Of a stretch of 64,000 nt of DNA, positions 35,977 through 43,959 are shown piece by piece. The stretch is from Streptomyces sp. TBY4 (GTDB lineage Bacteria > Actinomycetota > Actinomycetes > Streptomycetales > Streptomycetaceae), in assembly GCF_024213195.1 (NCBI RefSeq), contig NZ_JANAVF010000010.1, positions 186,001-250,000 of the forward strand, given 5' to 3'. Under the pieces are notes generated by a model. It saw only the letters and a program-made list of their open reading frames with translations. It was not told the origin of the DNA and searched no databases. How positions within the stretch are numbered: position 1 is the first letter of the stretch; each line of letters begins with the position of its first letter. Both the position numbers and the translations under genes were made by a program.

Positions 35977-36004
35977 TGTGACATGTAAAATTTCACATGT
36001 CGCA
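35977..36004. promoter_or_regulatory. 28-bp palindromic operator, copy 2
   Basis: TGTGACATGTAAAA/TTTCACATGTCGCA aligns base for base with the palindrome at 32971-32998 (five mismatches) and keeps the CATG...CATG core. It is 57 bp upstream of the collagenase start. Confidence 0.65.
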
Positions 36005-36037
36005 CCGCACCGGAAGACTTTTGGCCAGATTGCTGCC

Positions 36038-36075
36038 TGAGGCCTGAGGCCTGAGGCTTCAGGCCTCAGGCCTCA
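36038..36075 (-). terminator. heptamer-built hairpin after the reductase gene
   Basis: A perfect 17-bp inverted repeat (TGAGGCCTGAGGCCTGA / TCAGGCCTCAGGCCTCA) with a four-base loop is made from tandem TGAGGCC units. It lies 20 bp beyond the minus-strand reductase stop, so it probably ends that transcript. It also stands between that gene and the collagenase promoter. Confidence 0.65.
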
Positions 36076-36095
36076 CGCAGGGGAAGCGCCGCCGG

Positions 36096-36740
36096 TCACT
36101 TCCGCCAGAACAGGTGGTGGGTCACTCCGCTCGGGCTGGGGACGACGTCGAGGTGGAAGCGGTCGAGCAGGTCTTCGGGGGAGTTCCAGAGACGCACTCC
36201 GGACCCGAACTTCACCGGCGAGACGGCCACGTGCAGGGTGTCGACGAGGTCGGCTTCGAGGAACTCGCGGATGGTGCTGGCCCCGCCGCCCAGTCGGACG
36301 TCCTTGCCCTGCGCCGCTTTCCGGGCCTCGTCGAGGACCGCGGCGGGGTCGCCGTCGACGAAGTGGAACGTGGTGTCGGACAGGGTGATCGAGGGACGCG
36401 GGTGGTGGGTCAGGACGAACACCGGGGTGCGGAACGGCGGCTCGTCACCCCACCAGCCCTGCCACTCGTGGTCCTGCCAGGGCCCGCGCTGCGGGCCGAA
36501 CTTGTTGCGCCCCATGATCTCCGCGCCGATGTTGCGCGCGTAGTCCCGCGTGAGGTAGTCGTCCAGACCCCGGCTCCCCCCGGGCGCGGTCCGCATGGGC
36601 CAGCTCGCCGTGGCACCGGCCCAGGCGAACAGCCTCTCCGGCTGGACATGACCGAACGGCCGCTCGAAGGTCTGGTCGTCACCGGCGCCGATCCCGTCGC
36701 TGGAGACGTTGAAGTTCTGCACCCGCAGTAGTTGAGCCAC
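36096..36740 (-). CDS. dihydrofolate-reductase-like (RibD C-terminal domain) protein
   Basis: The 214-residue cytosolic protein is of the RibD_C/DHFR fold: an N-terminal strand QNFNVSSDG, then IMGRNKFGP, FVLTHHPRPSITL, DVRLGGGASTIREFLEADLV (the NADPH-binding segment) and DTLHVAVSPVKFGSGVRLW. These YyaP/YwjB-like proteins are probably NADPH-dependent reductases of unknown substrate. GTG at 36740 has a GGAGGAAGAGGA site. It is a monocistronic minus-strand gene. Confidence 0.9.
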   Translation of the reverse strand: MAQLLRVQNFNVSSDGIGAGDDQTFERPFGHVQPERLFAWAGATASWPMRTAPGGSRGLDDYLTRDYARNIGAEIMGRNKFGPQRGPWQDHEWQGWWGDEPPFRTPVFVLTHHPRPSITLSDTTFHFVDGDPAAVLDEARKAAQGKDVRLGGGASTIREFLEADLVDTLHVAVSPVKFGSGVRLWNSPEDLLDRFHLDVVPSPSGVTHHLFWRK

Positions 36741-36939
36741 GTGTTCCTCTTCCTCCTGTGTTGCGGACAACGCTAGTGAGACCTCCCGGGCCGGGATAAC
36801 TCATCGCTGAGCGCGTGTCGGTGTCGGCGAAGGCTCTTCACGGCGGACCCGGGGCTCTCGCCCGGCGATACTGGGGCCAGCAGGGGATGGCGGGCAAAGC
36901 CGAAGTCCCTACGGCAGGTTCAACGGGGGCACACCGCAC

Positions 36940-38874
36940 ATGAGTACGCACATCCAGCCGGCCGCACCGGCCGACCCCTCGCGCATCGGACCGTACCGGG
37001 TCCTCGGGCGACTGGGTGTGGGCGGCATGGGCGTGGTGTTCGCAGCGGTGGACGGAGCCGGCCGCAGGACCGCCGTCAAGTCGATCCACCGGACCCTGGC
37101 GGGCGACGACCAGTTCCGCGCCCGCTTCCGGCGCGAGGTGGCGCTGCTGGGCAAGGTGCAGGGTCCGTGCCTGGTGCCGCTCGTCGGCGCCGACACCGAG
37201 GCGGAAGTGCCCTGGCTCGCCACGGCCTACACCCCCGGCCCGACCCTGGACCGGGCCGTCGCCGCCGGGGGACCGGTCTCGGGAGCCAACCTCCACGCCC
37301 TCGCCGTCGGAGTGGTCGCCGCCCTCGCGGCGATCCACGAGGCCGGTGTCGTCCACCGGGACCTGAAGCCGGCCAACGTCATCCTCGCGCCGGGCGGCCC
37401 CCGCGTCGTGGACTTCGGCATCGCGCACTCGCTGGACGGCACCTCCGTGACGCGGACCGGAGTCCTCACCGGCACTCCCGGGTGGATCTCCCCGGAGCAC
37501 TACCGGACGGGGGTCGTGGGGACCCCCGGTGACGTGTTCGCGTGGGGTGCGCTGATCGCCTACGCGGCCACCGGGCGGCTGCCCTTCGGGGCCGGCGCCG
37601 TCGACGCCGTGGCGTACCGGGTGATGAGCGGCGAGCCGGATCTCGACGGCGTGCCCGACGACCTGCTGCCGCACCTGCGGGCGGCTCTGGCGAAGGAGCC
37701 CGCGGACCGGCCGCGCGCCGCGGAACTCGCCGAGTTGTGCGGGGCCCTCCTGGCCGGGCAGGCGACCGTGGTCCCGGCCCCCGTGGTCCCGGAGGCGCCG
37801 ACGGCCGTCGCAGGTCTCGTGGAACAGCACTGGCACCTCCCGCTCCCGTCGGCCGAGGACCCGGCCTGGACCGTGCGGCGCCGTCCCCGCACCGCACGGG
37901 CGGCCGTCGCGGTCGCGGCGCTCCTGGGCCTGGTTGGCGGCGGCGCCGCCGCGGCCGTGTACGCCGGCTCCGCTCCCTCCGCACCGGCCGGCGCCCGCGA
38001 CGACGCCCGCCCCGGGGTCGGCACAGAGCCCATGGAAACCCCTGCGCCCGGAGAGCCGGCCCTGCCCGTGTCCGGCGGCTCTCCCTCCGCGCCGGGGCCG
38101 GGAGCCGGCGCCCCGGGCTCCCGGCCCGCCGGCCCCGGCCAACCCGGCTCGCTCGACGAGATGCACTTCGTGGTTCCCGCCGGCTGGGAGACGAACGTCG
38201 AGTCGGCCACGCCGCGGATCCGGTGCCTGGTACCCCGGGGCGCCGGCTCCGACTGCACGGCGGGCATCGTCTTCGGGCATCTGGCGGACCTCTCCGACAC
38301 GCCTCTGGAACGGGCCCAGTTGACCGGGATCGCCCCGTCGGAGAACGTCGTCCAGCAGGGCCTGGCTCCCGTCGCCGACCGCAAGGCCGAGTACCGCGTC
38401 GTCAGGCGCTCCGCGGACCAGGCCCGCCTGGGCTACGAGGGGCGGCCCATCGCGGAGCAGCGGATGTGGTGGCTTCCCGAATCGAAGTACCTCGTCTACA
38501 CCCTCGGGCTGTCTCCCGCGTACGACAAGGTGGTGGACGAGTTCGTGGCCTCGATCACCTTCGGTACGGTCGGATTCCCGCAGGCGTGCGTGGAGGCCGT
38601 CCAGACGGCGGACCGGCACGGGATGGACACCGAGAAGCTGGCCTACAGCGATCAGATCTTCCTCGCGTGTTCCATGGACCGGGACGAAACCCGGCTCGCC
38701 ACCGAGAAGCCGGTGTTCCCCGGCAAGGTGAACACCCGCACCCAGGCCCAGTGCCTGACCCTGGTTCACCTGGCGACCGACATTCTCGCCAACCGCCTCT
38801 CGGACGCCGAGGTCAAGCGCAAGGCCGCCCTCTACGCACAGAAGCGGAACCTCTGCGACATTCCGCGGGGCTGA
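36940..38874 (+). CDS. transmembrane Ser/Thr protein kinase (PASTA-less, Hanks type)
   Basis: The 644-residue membrane kinase. The kinase domain covers about residues 15-270: glycine loop GRLGVGGMG, Lys47 in AVKSI, catalytic loop VHRDLKPANV (Asp about 141), DFG in VVDFGIAHS, and activation segment TGTPGWISPEH. A juxtamembrane region, one membrane helix (AAVAVAALLGLVGGGAAAAVY, about 322-345), a Pro/Ala-rich extracellular stalk and a C-terminal sensor-like domain of about 240 residues follow. That domain has scattered cysteines (IRCLVPRGAGSDC, QACVEAV, FLACSM, QCLTLVH, NLCDIP) and no recognised family. It probably signals an extracellular cue by phosphorylating cytoplasmic targets. No phosphatase is nearby. 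Confidence 0.93.
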   Translation: MSTHIQPAAPADPSRIGPYRVLGRLGVGGMGVVFAAVDGAGRRTAVKSIHRTLAGDDQFRARFRREVALLGKVQGPCLVPLVGADTEAEVPWLATAYTPGPTLDRAVAAGGPVSGANLHALAVGVVAALAAIHEAGVVHRDLKPANVILAPGGPRVVDFGIAHSLDGTSVTRTGVLTGTPGWISPEHYRTGVVGTPGDVFAWGALIAYAATGRLPFGAGAVDAVAYRVMSGEPDLDGVPDDLLPHLRAALAKEPADRPRAAELAELCGALLAGQATVVPAPVVPEAPTAVAGLVEQHWHLPLPSAEDPAWTVRRRPRTARAAVAVAALLGLVGGGAAAAVYAGSAPSAPAGARDDARPGVGTEPMETPAPGEPALPVSGGSPSAPGPGAGAPGSRPAGPGQPGSLDEMHFVVPAGWETNVESATPRIRCLVPRGAGSDCTAGIVFGHLADLSDTPLERAQLTGIAPSENVVQQGLAPVADRKAEYRVVRRSADQARLGYEGRPIAEQRMWWLPESKYLVYTLGLSPAYDKVVDEFVASITFGTVGFPQACVEAVQTADRHGMDTEKLAYSDQIFLACSMDRDETRLATEKPVFPGKVNTRTQAQCLTLVHLATDILANRLSDAEVKRKAALYAQKRNLCDIPRG

Positions 38875-39024
38875 GTTCTGACGGTGGGGAATGTTCGGCC
38901 TCGCGCCGAAATGCCACGGCCTGAAGACTTTCATCCGCATGCCCTGCTTTGGCATCATGATCATGTCCTGAACAAGCAGGACGTTTTATTCCTGACATTC
39001 CTGTCATTCCCTGGGGGGATCCCG

Positions 39025-39573
39025 ATGTCCCGCATGCACCTGCTGGCCGCGCCCGTACTGGCCGCAGGCCTGGCGTTCGCCGCCGCGCCGAGCGCGAGCG
39101 CTGCCACCACGGCCACCATCAGCAAGGCCGAGTACGACCTGATCAAGCTCGGTACCACCACGTCCAACATGCACAGCATCGCCGACAAGGGCGCCTGTAA
39201 GCTCACGAGCAGCAGCAACACCGGCGGGATGTCCTTCCGGTACTACGAGTGCAAGGGCAACAAGCCCTACAGCAGCGCTTCGTTCGCCTTCACGAACGGC
39301 AAGCTGGACATCAAGAGCCAGGTCTTCCTGGACGGTCTGAAGTCCAACGGCAAGATGACCAAGGCCAAGTACGGCAAGGTCCGGGTCGGCAACACGGTCG
39401 CCCAGATGCACACGGCCGCCGGCACGGGCACCTGCGTGCGCATCTCTCAGACCCACAGCCGCACCGGCAACATGGCGATCTACAACTGCGAGCAGGCCAG
39501 CACCTTCGGCTCCGCGAGCTTCTTCTTCGAGAACGGCAAGATCACCTCGCGCTCCCAGTACGGCCTCCGCTGA
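39025..39573 (+). CDS. secreted BLIP-like protein (beta-lactamase-inhibitory-protein fold)
   Basis: The 182-residue protein has a signal peptide ending SASAA, then two tandem domains of about 75 residues. Each begins KAEYDLIKLGTTTSNMHSI / KAKYGKVRVGNTVAQMHTA. Each has a Cys pair (GACKL...YYECKG; GTCVRI...IYNCEQ) and ends in FAFTNGKLDIKSQ / FFFENGKITSRSQ. This duplicated helix-loop-helix/beta-sheet pattern with one disulfide per repeat is that of Streptomyces BLIP. Family members may inhibit beta-lactamases or serve other extracellular roles. The ATG at 39025 follows a GGGGGG stretch; an in-frame ATG at 39034 is possible. A class A beta-lactamase lies 34 kb away in the window. Confidence 0.82.
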   Translation: MSRMHLLAAPVLAAGLAFAAAPSASAATTATISKAEYDLIKLGTTTSNMHSIADKGACKLTSSSNTGGMSFRYYECKGNKPYSSASFAFTNGKLDIKSQVFLDGLKSNGKMTKAKYGKVRVGNTVAQMHTAAGTGTCVRISQTHSRTGNMAIYNCEQASTFGSASFFFENGKITSRSQYGLR

Positions 39574-39596
39574 CCTGACGCGGTGTGACATGAAAT

Positions 39597-39632
39597 GAGG
39601 GGGTGGTGGCGCCACGGCGCCACCACCCCCTC
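39597..39632 (+). terminator. terminator of the BLIP-like gene
   Basis: GAGGGGGTGGTGGCG and its complement CGCCACCACCCCCTC form a stem of at least 15 bp, starting 24 bp after the stop. Confidence 0.8.
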
Positions 39633-39764
39633 ACGCATGTGGCGAGCAGGTCTTCCCGGTCCGCGGGTGCACCATGGGGAGGAACGGCGGGACGCCCTGC
39701 ACGCCGCGGCCGGCCGGTATCGGTTCTTGCGCGCGACAGCAGGTGATGACCCGGGCCGCCTCGG

Positions 39765-41319
39765 TGGACGTTCCTGGCGGGCCTGGCCTGGGCGTTCGGC
39801 CCGAACGCGGGCAGCATCGCGGTGATGAACGTCGTGATGATGGTCGCCACCGCCCCCTGCCCACCGCGATGTCCACCTCGCTCGGCCAGGCGGCCCTGGC
39901 CTTCGCCGGCGGCATGGCGCCCGCACTGATGGTCGTCCTGTTCCCGGTCCGGCGCTGGGCCCCGCACCGCGAAGCCCTCGCCGACGCCCTGGCGGCCGAG
40001 GCCGACTACGCCCGGCGACTGCGCGAGGACCCGGCCGCGCCCTTCGACCCGAAGCCGTTCGTCCGGGCACGCGCCGCCGCCACCCCGCCCGGCCCGCTCC
40101 GGTCCCGCTACCGGCCCACCCAACTCCACGGCCCCCGGTCCCTGGTGGAACGACTGCGCCCGGTCCTGGCCGGCCTCGCGCACCCGGCGCTCACGCCCGC
40201 CGCCGACGAGGAGCGTGCCCGCGCCCTGCTGGCCACGGCCGCCACGGTCCTGGACGCGGCCGCCCCATCGAGCTTCCCCCGGGCACCTCGACGACATTCC
40301 GCAGTGAGGAGGCCGACATCGCGTTCTCCGCTCCCGCCCCGGACGCCGCAGTCCGACTCGGCGTGTTCCTGCGCGAGTTGACGGAGGCCGTGGACCCCGC
40401 CGTCCGCGGACGGGAGGACACCCACACTGCCCGCTCCCGCTCCCGCCCCTCGGACCTGTCGACGGCCGCCCGGTACACGCTCCGGCTCCAGCTGCGGGCC
40501 GACCCGCCCGTACTGCGCCACGCCGTCCTGGTCCACCCCCGGCCGGTCCTGGCCGGAATCCTGGCCGCCCTCTGCGCGACGCTGGTCTTCCTCCTCATGG
40601 GCTCCGGCTACCTCGTCGCCCAGACCCTCGGCTGCTGCTACGTCGTCCTCACCCTCGGCATGGCCGGCGAACCATGGACCCGCGCCGCACCCGAACGCCT
40701 CACCCTCACCCTCACCCTCATCGGCGGGGCCCTCGCCATGCTCGCCTACGCCGCCTACGCCGCCTACGCCGCCTGGGAAACGCCCCGCCTGCGCCTGCGC
40801 CTCGCCGACTGGCTCCAGGCAGACCTCGGCTACGCCGCCGCCGTCATCGCACGCTGTGCCGACACCACCCCGAGCGCCGACCGGCAGCTCCGCCAAGCCC
40901 TGCTCGCCGCCCGCAGCACACGCATGGCCTGGCAGGAACCAACCCTGCGCGCCGGGAACGAACCCGTACGGTCCGGCGGACTGCCCCGGGAGACGGAGTA
41001 CGAGGCCCAGCAGGCGCTGGCCGAAGTCGCCCGCGTCGCCCTCCTCCTTGAAGCCCGCCTCCCGCGAACCCCACAGGACGCGGATCCCGCCGCGGCCGCT
41101 CTGGCCGGCGCCCTGCGCGACACCGCCGAACGGGCGGCCACCGCACTGCGCGAGCAACGCGTCCCCGACTGGCGGCCGATCGAGGAGGCCCTCGGCGCCC
41201 GGACCCCGGACAGCGCCACCGCCCGGACCGTCCAGCACGCCGGACAACTCCTCCTCGCGCCCCTCCGCCGACTCTCCGAGGCCCTCAGCCCAGCACCAGC
41301 AGCACCGCCACCGCGATGA
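39765..41319 (+). pseudogene. decayed FUSC-type (aromatic acid / fusaric acid exporter-like) gene
   Basis: Three consecutive reading frames together spell a FUSC-family membrane protein. Frame one (39765 to about 39860) has WTFLAGLAWAFGPNAG. Frame two (about 39870-40262) has MVVLFPVRRWAPHREALADA and the following helical cytoplasmic region. Frame three (about 40264-41319) has GYLVAQTLGCCYVVLTLGMA and AWETPRLRLRLADWLQADL. The expected N-terminal membrane helices are missing. A membrane segment normally following PVLRHAV is also absent (PPVLRHAVLVHPRPVLAGIL). The longest remaining intact frame (40363-41319) could still make about 318 residues. Short codon repeats (TACGCCGCC near 40747-40773; CACCCT near 40705) have expanded locally. 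At least two frameshifts plus two deletions make function unlikely. Confidence 0.8.
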
Positions 41320-42088
41320 GGAGGGAGTCGATCCGGTCCAGCAGACCGCCCGAACCGGCCAGCCAGCTACCGGCGTCCTTCGCGCGGGCCCCCCGCTTGA
41401 CCATCGATTCCAGCAGGTCCCCGAGCGGACCCCCGACCGCCACGGCCAGCGCCGTCTGCCACGTCAGGGACGACAGCACGGCGAGCGCACCGAGACCGGC
41501 CGCAGCCCCCGCCAGCGTGCCGCTCCACCGCTTGGCGGGCGACAGCGGGGAGAGCCGCGGGCCGCCGAGCCGCCGGCCCGCCGCGTAGGCGACGATGTCG
41601 GCGATCGACACGGCCACGAACAGGACCAGGCCGACGGCGCCCAACCGTACGAGACCGGCCAGGACGCCCAGCCACACGAGCCCGAGCAGGCCCGCCTGCA
41701 CACGGCGGAGCCCGTGCTCCGCGTCGCCCGACAGCAGGGGCACCCCGGCGATCGCCAGAGCCCCGGCCGCTGCCGCCCGGAGCACTTCCCCCGGGGCCAG
41801 CCATGCGGTCAGTACGAGCCCGACGACCGCCGCGCCGAGCACCACGCGGTCCACCGGGCCCAGCCGCAGCAGCCCGCCGTACTCCGCCACGGCGACCACC
41901 CCGACCACGGCCGCGAGGACCGCGATCCCCGGCGGGCCGAGCCAGAACGCGGCGGTGACCAGCGGTACGCCGAGCGCCCACACGCACCACCGCACCATCA
42001 GCTCACGCTGCCGGCTCGCCGCCACCGCGAGCCCTCCGGCGGCCAGGGCCCCGCCGAGGTACGGCACGAGACCGCCGACCGTCGTCAC
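41285..42088 (-). CDS. CDP-diglyceride synthetase-like (phosphatidate cytidylyltransferase family) membrane protein
   Basis: The 267-residue polytopic protein has about seven hydrophobic segments. The CdsA signature is near the C-terminus: SPLSPAKRWSGTLAG, then GDLLESMVKRGARAKDAGSW, then GSGGLLDRIDSLL. The signature's usual His before the Gly-Gly is Ser here. The family transfers CMP from CTP to phosphatidic acid or a related lipid phosphate. The GTG at 42088 overlaps the stop of the upstream aminotransferase gene (GTGA), so the two are translationally coupled. This genome should also hold a housekeeping cdsA next to frr/pyrH, so this is probably a specialised paralogue. Its 3' end overlaps the decayed FUSC frame by 35 bp. 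Confidence 0.82.
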   Translation of the reverse strand: MTTVGGLVPYLGGALAAGGLAVAASRQRELMVRWCVWALGVPLVTAAFWLGPPGIAVLAAVVGVVAVAEYGGLLRLGPVDRVVLGAAVVGLVLTAWLAPGEVLRAAAAGALAIAGVPLLSGDAEHGLRRVQAGLLGLVWLGVLAGLVRLGAVGLVLFVAVSIADIVAYAAGRRLGGPRLSPLSPAKRWSGTLAGAAAGLGALAVLSSLTWQTALAVAVGGPLGDLLESMVKRGARAKDAGSWLAGSGGLLDRIDSLLIAVAVLLVLG

Positions 42089-43866
42089 CGGGAGACCCGC
42101 CGGCCGCCCGGCACACCCGCCGCCCCGGCCTCCGCATCCGCCTCGCGCAGCGCCTCCAGGGCGCTCCGGCACGCCGCCACGATCCGCTCGTTCTCCGCCG
42201 TGTCCCGGACGGCGACGCGGAAGGTCCGCCCCTCGTACGCCGGGGACATCGGCGACAGGTCCCGCAGGTACACGTCGTGACGGCGGCACTCGCGCACCAG
42301 TCGGGCCGCGCTCGGCCCGTCCGGCGGCAGGGTCACCGTGAGGAAGTTGGCCACCCCCTCGTCCACCGAGGCGAACCCGTCGAGCTCCGCGAGCCCGCCG
42401 GCGAGCGACCGGCGCAGCACGGCGGTGCGCGCCCAGCGTTCCGCGTAGTACGCGGGATCGCGCAGCGCCGTCACGGCGGCCAGCTGCGCCGGCAGGCTCA
42501 CCGGCCACGGCGGAGTCCAGCGGCGCAGCTCCCCGGCCGTGTCCGGGGCGGCCACCAGATAGGCGGCCCGCATCCCCGACAGCGCGTACATCTTCGACAG
42601 CGAGGTGCAGACCACCACCCGGGGATCGACGGTGGCGAACCCGGCCAGCGAGTCCGCCGGATCGACGTAGCCCAGGTACGCCTCGTCGATCCACCACCGG
42701 GTCCGCGCGGGCGAGGCCTCGATGACCGCGCGCAGGGCGTCGGCGGGAGCGTGGCGGCCGGTCGGGTTGTTCGGGTTGACCACCACCACGAGGTCGTACC
42801 GGCCGCCGCGGGTGGCCTCGGCGAGCCGGGCCGGATCGAGGAACCAGTCGTCCTCCGGGCTCAGCCGGAGCCGGTCCACCTGACAGCCGATCACCCGCTC
42901 GGTGACGTGGGCGTACTCGCCGTAGCCCGGGTCCAGCAGGAGCACCCGGCTCCCCGGCGTCAGCCACCGCCCGAACGCCCGGAAGATGAGGTCGGACGAG
43001 CCCGCCCCGACGACCAGCGACTCCACCGGCAGCCCGCGGACCCCGGCGATCTCCGCGAGCAGCCCTTCCGCGCCGGTCGGCGGCGAGGTCCGCGCCGCCC
43101 ACCCCGGATCCTGCGACAGGACCGCGCGGACCCCGGGGGCCGGCGGGAACCAGGCGTCCAGGACATCGGCGGCGACCACCTCGTGCCGGCGGTCCAGAGT
43201 CCGGAAGTCCGTACCGATCGCCGAGAAGAACGCACCACCGTGCTCGCAGCCGTCCGCGCGCGGTGCGAACGGCACGTCCAACTGCCAGTCGAGCCCCGCC
43301 CGCAGCCGCTCCAGGGTCCGACCGTGGCGCTCCGCGACGGTCCTCGTCAGCTCGGCCACGGAACCGGTCAGCACCTCGAAGGAGACGGCGCCGGAGCGGA
43401 CCGTGCGCCCCACCGGCCGCAGTCCGGCCGCGAGGTACATCCCGAGCAGCTCCGTGCGCCCCATCGCCACGACCCGGCGTCCGCCGCGCGCCGCGGCCCA
43501 GCGCAGCGCCGCGTACATGAGGAGCGGCGCCGCCGCCGTCGACCGCCAGCGCTCCTCGACGGTCAGGACGCGGATCTCGAACGGAGCCTCCTCCGTCAGG
43601 ACCGGCAGCTCCTCGCGCGTCAGGTACTTGTCCAGCGAGTAGCGGCCGACCCACGGCGGGGTGAGGCTGACGAAGCCGATCCGGGCCTCCCCGCGCGCGG
43701 CCACGAGATACACGTTCTCGCCGTCGAGCCCGTCGCTCAGCCGCCCGGACGGATCCACCGGATGCTGCCCCAGTTCCTCCGCGTACACGCGATGGCGCAG
43801 CTCGTGGATCCAGTCGCGATCGCGAGGCGTGGCAACGCGCAGTTGGAGGGTCAGGGCGTGGTCCAT
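42085..43866 (-). CDS. fusion of GNAT/N-acyl-amino-acid-synthase-like domain and PLP-dependent aminotransferase
   Basis: The 593-residue protein. The N-terminal ~200 residues read LRVATPRDRDWIHELRHRVY, AEELGQHPVDPSGRLSDGLD, YLVAARGEARIGFVSLTPP, and RVLTVEERWRSTAAAPLLMY. This is a GNAT fold whose RHRVYAEELG motif recalls autoinducer-synthase/FeeM-like N-acyltransferases. Residues about 240-590 are a fold-type I, histidinol-phosphate-aminotransferase-like enzyme: VVGAGSSDLIFRAFGRWL, LLLDPGYGEYAHV, VVVVNPNNPTGRH, WWIDEAYLGYVDP, and SLSKMYALSGMRAAYLV with PLP lysine Lys425. ATG 43866 is preceded by AAGGGGA; upstream in-frame starts run through a palindrome and look unlikely. It is coupled to a CdsA-like gene. 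The product is unknown; a lipid or signal with an amine-bearing head is one inference. Confidence 0.82.
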   Translation of the reverse strand: MDHALTLQLRVATPRDRDWIHELRHRVYAEELGQHPVDPSGRLSDGLDGENVYLVAARGEARIGFVSLTPPWVGRYSLDKYLTREELPVLTEEAPFEIRVLTVEERWRSTAAAPLLMYAALRWAAARGGRRVVAMGRTELLGMYLAAGLRPVGRTVRSGAVSFEVLTGSVAELTRTVAERHGRTLERLRAGLDWQLDVPFAPRADGCEHGGAFFSAIGTDFRTLDRRHEVVAADVLDAWFPPAPGVRAVLSQDPGWAARTSPPTGAEGLLAEIAGVRGLPVESLVVGAGSSDLIFRAFGRWLTPGSRVLLLDPGYGEYAHVTERVIGCQVDRLRLSPEDDWFLDPARLAEATRGGRYDLVVVVNPNNPTGRHAPADALRAVIEASPARTRWWIDEAYLGYVDPADSLAGFATVDPRVVVCTSLSKMYALSGMRAAYLVAAPDTAGELRRWTPPWPVSLPAQLAAVTALRDPAYYAERWARTAVLRRSLAGGLAELDGFASVDEGVANFLTVTLPPDGPSAARLVRECRRHDVYLRDLSPMSPAYEGRTFRVAVRDTAENERIVAACRSALEALREADAEAGAAGVPGGRRVSR

Positions 43867-43930
43867 GCATATCCCCTTGAGCTGGTCCGGCTGTCGCGCA
43901 CCAGCATGGGGGAGTCCGGCGGACGGCACC

Positions 43931-43946
43931 TGAGTACGCGTACTCA
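43931..43946. promoter_or_regulatory. perfect 16-bp palindrome upstream of the GNAT-aminotransferase gene
   Basis: TGAGTACG/CGTACTCA is a perfect palindrome 65 bp before the ATG at 43866, in a promoter-proximal position. The binding protein is unknown. Confidence 0.5.
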
Positions 43947-43959
43947 CCGGACGGCCCCC

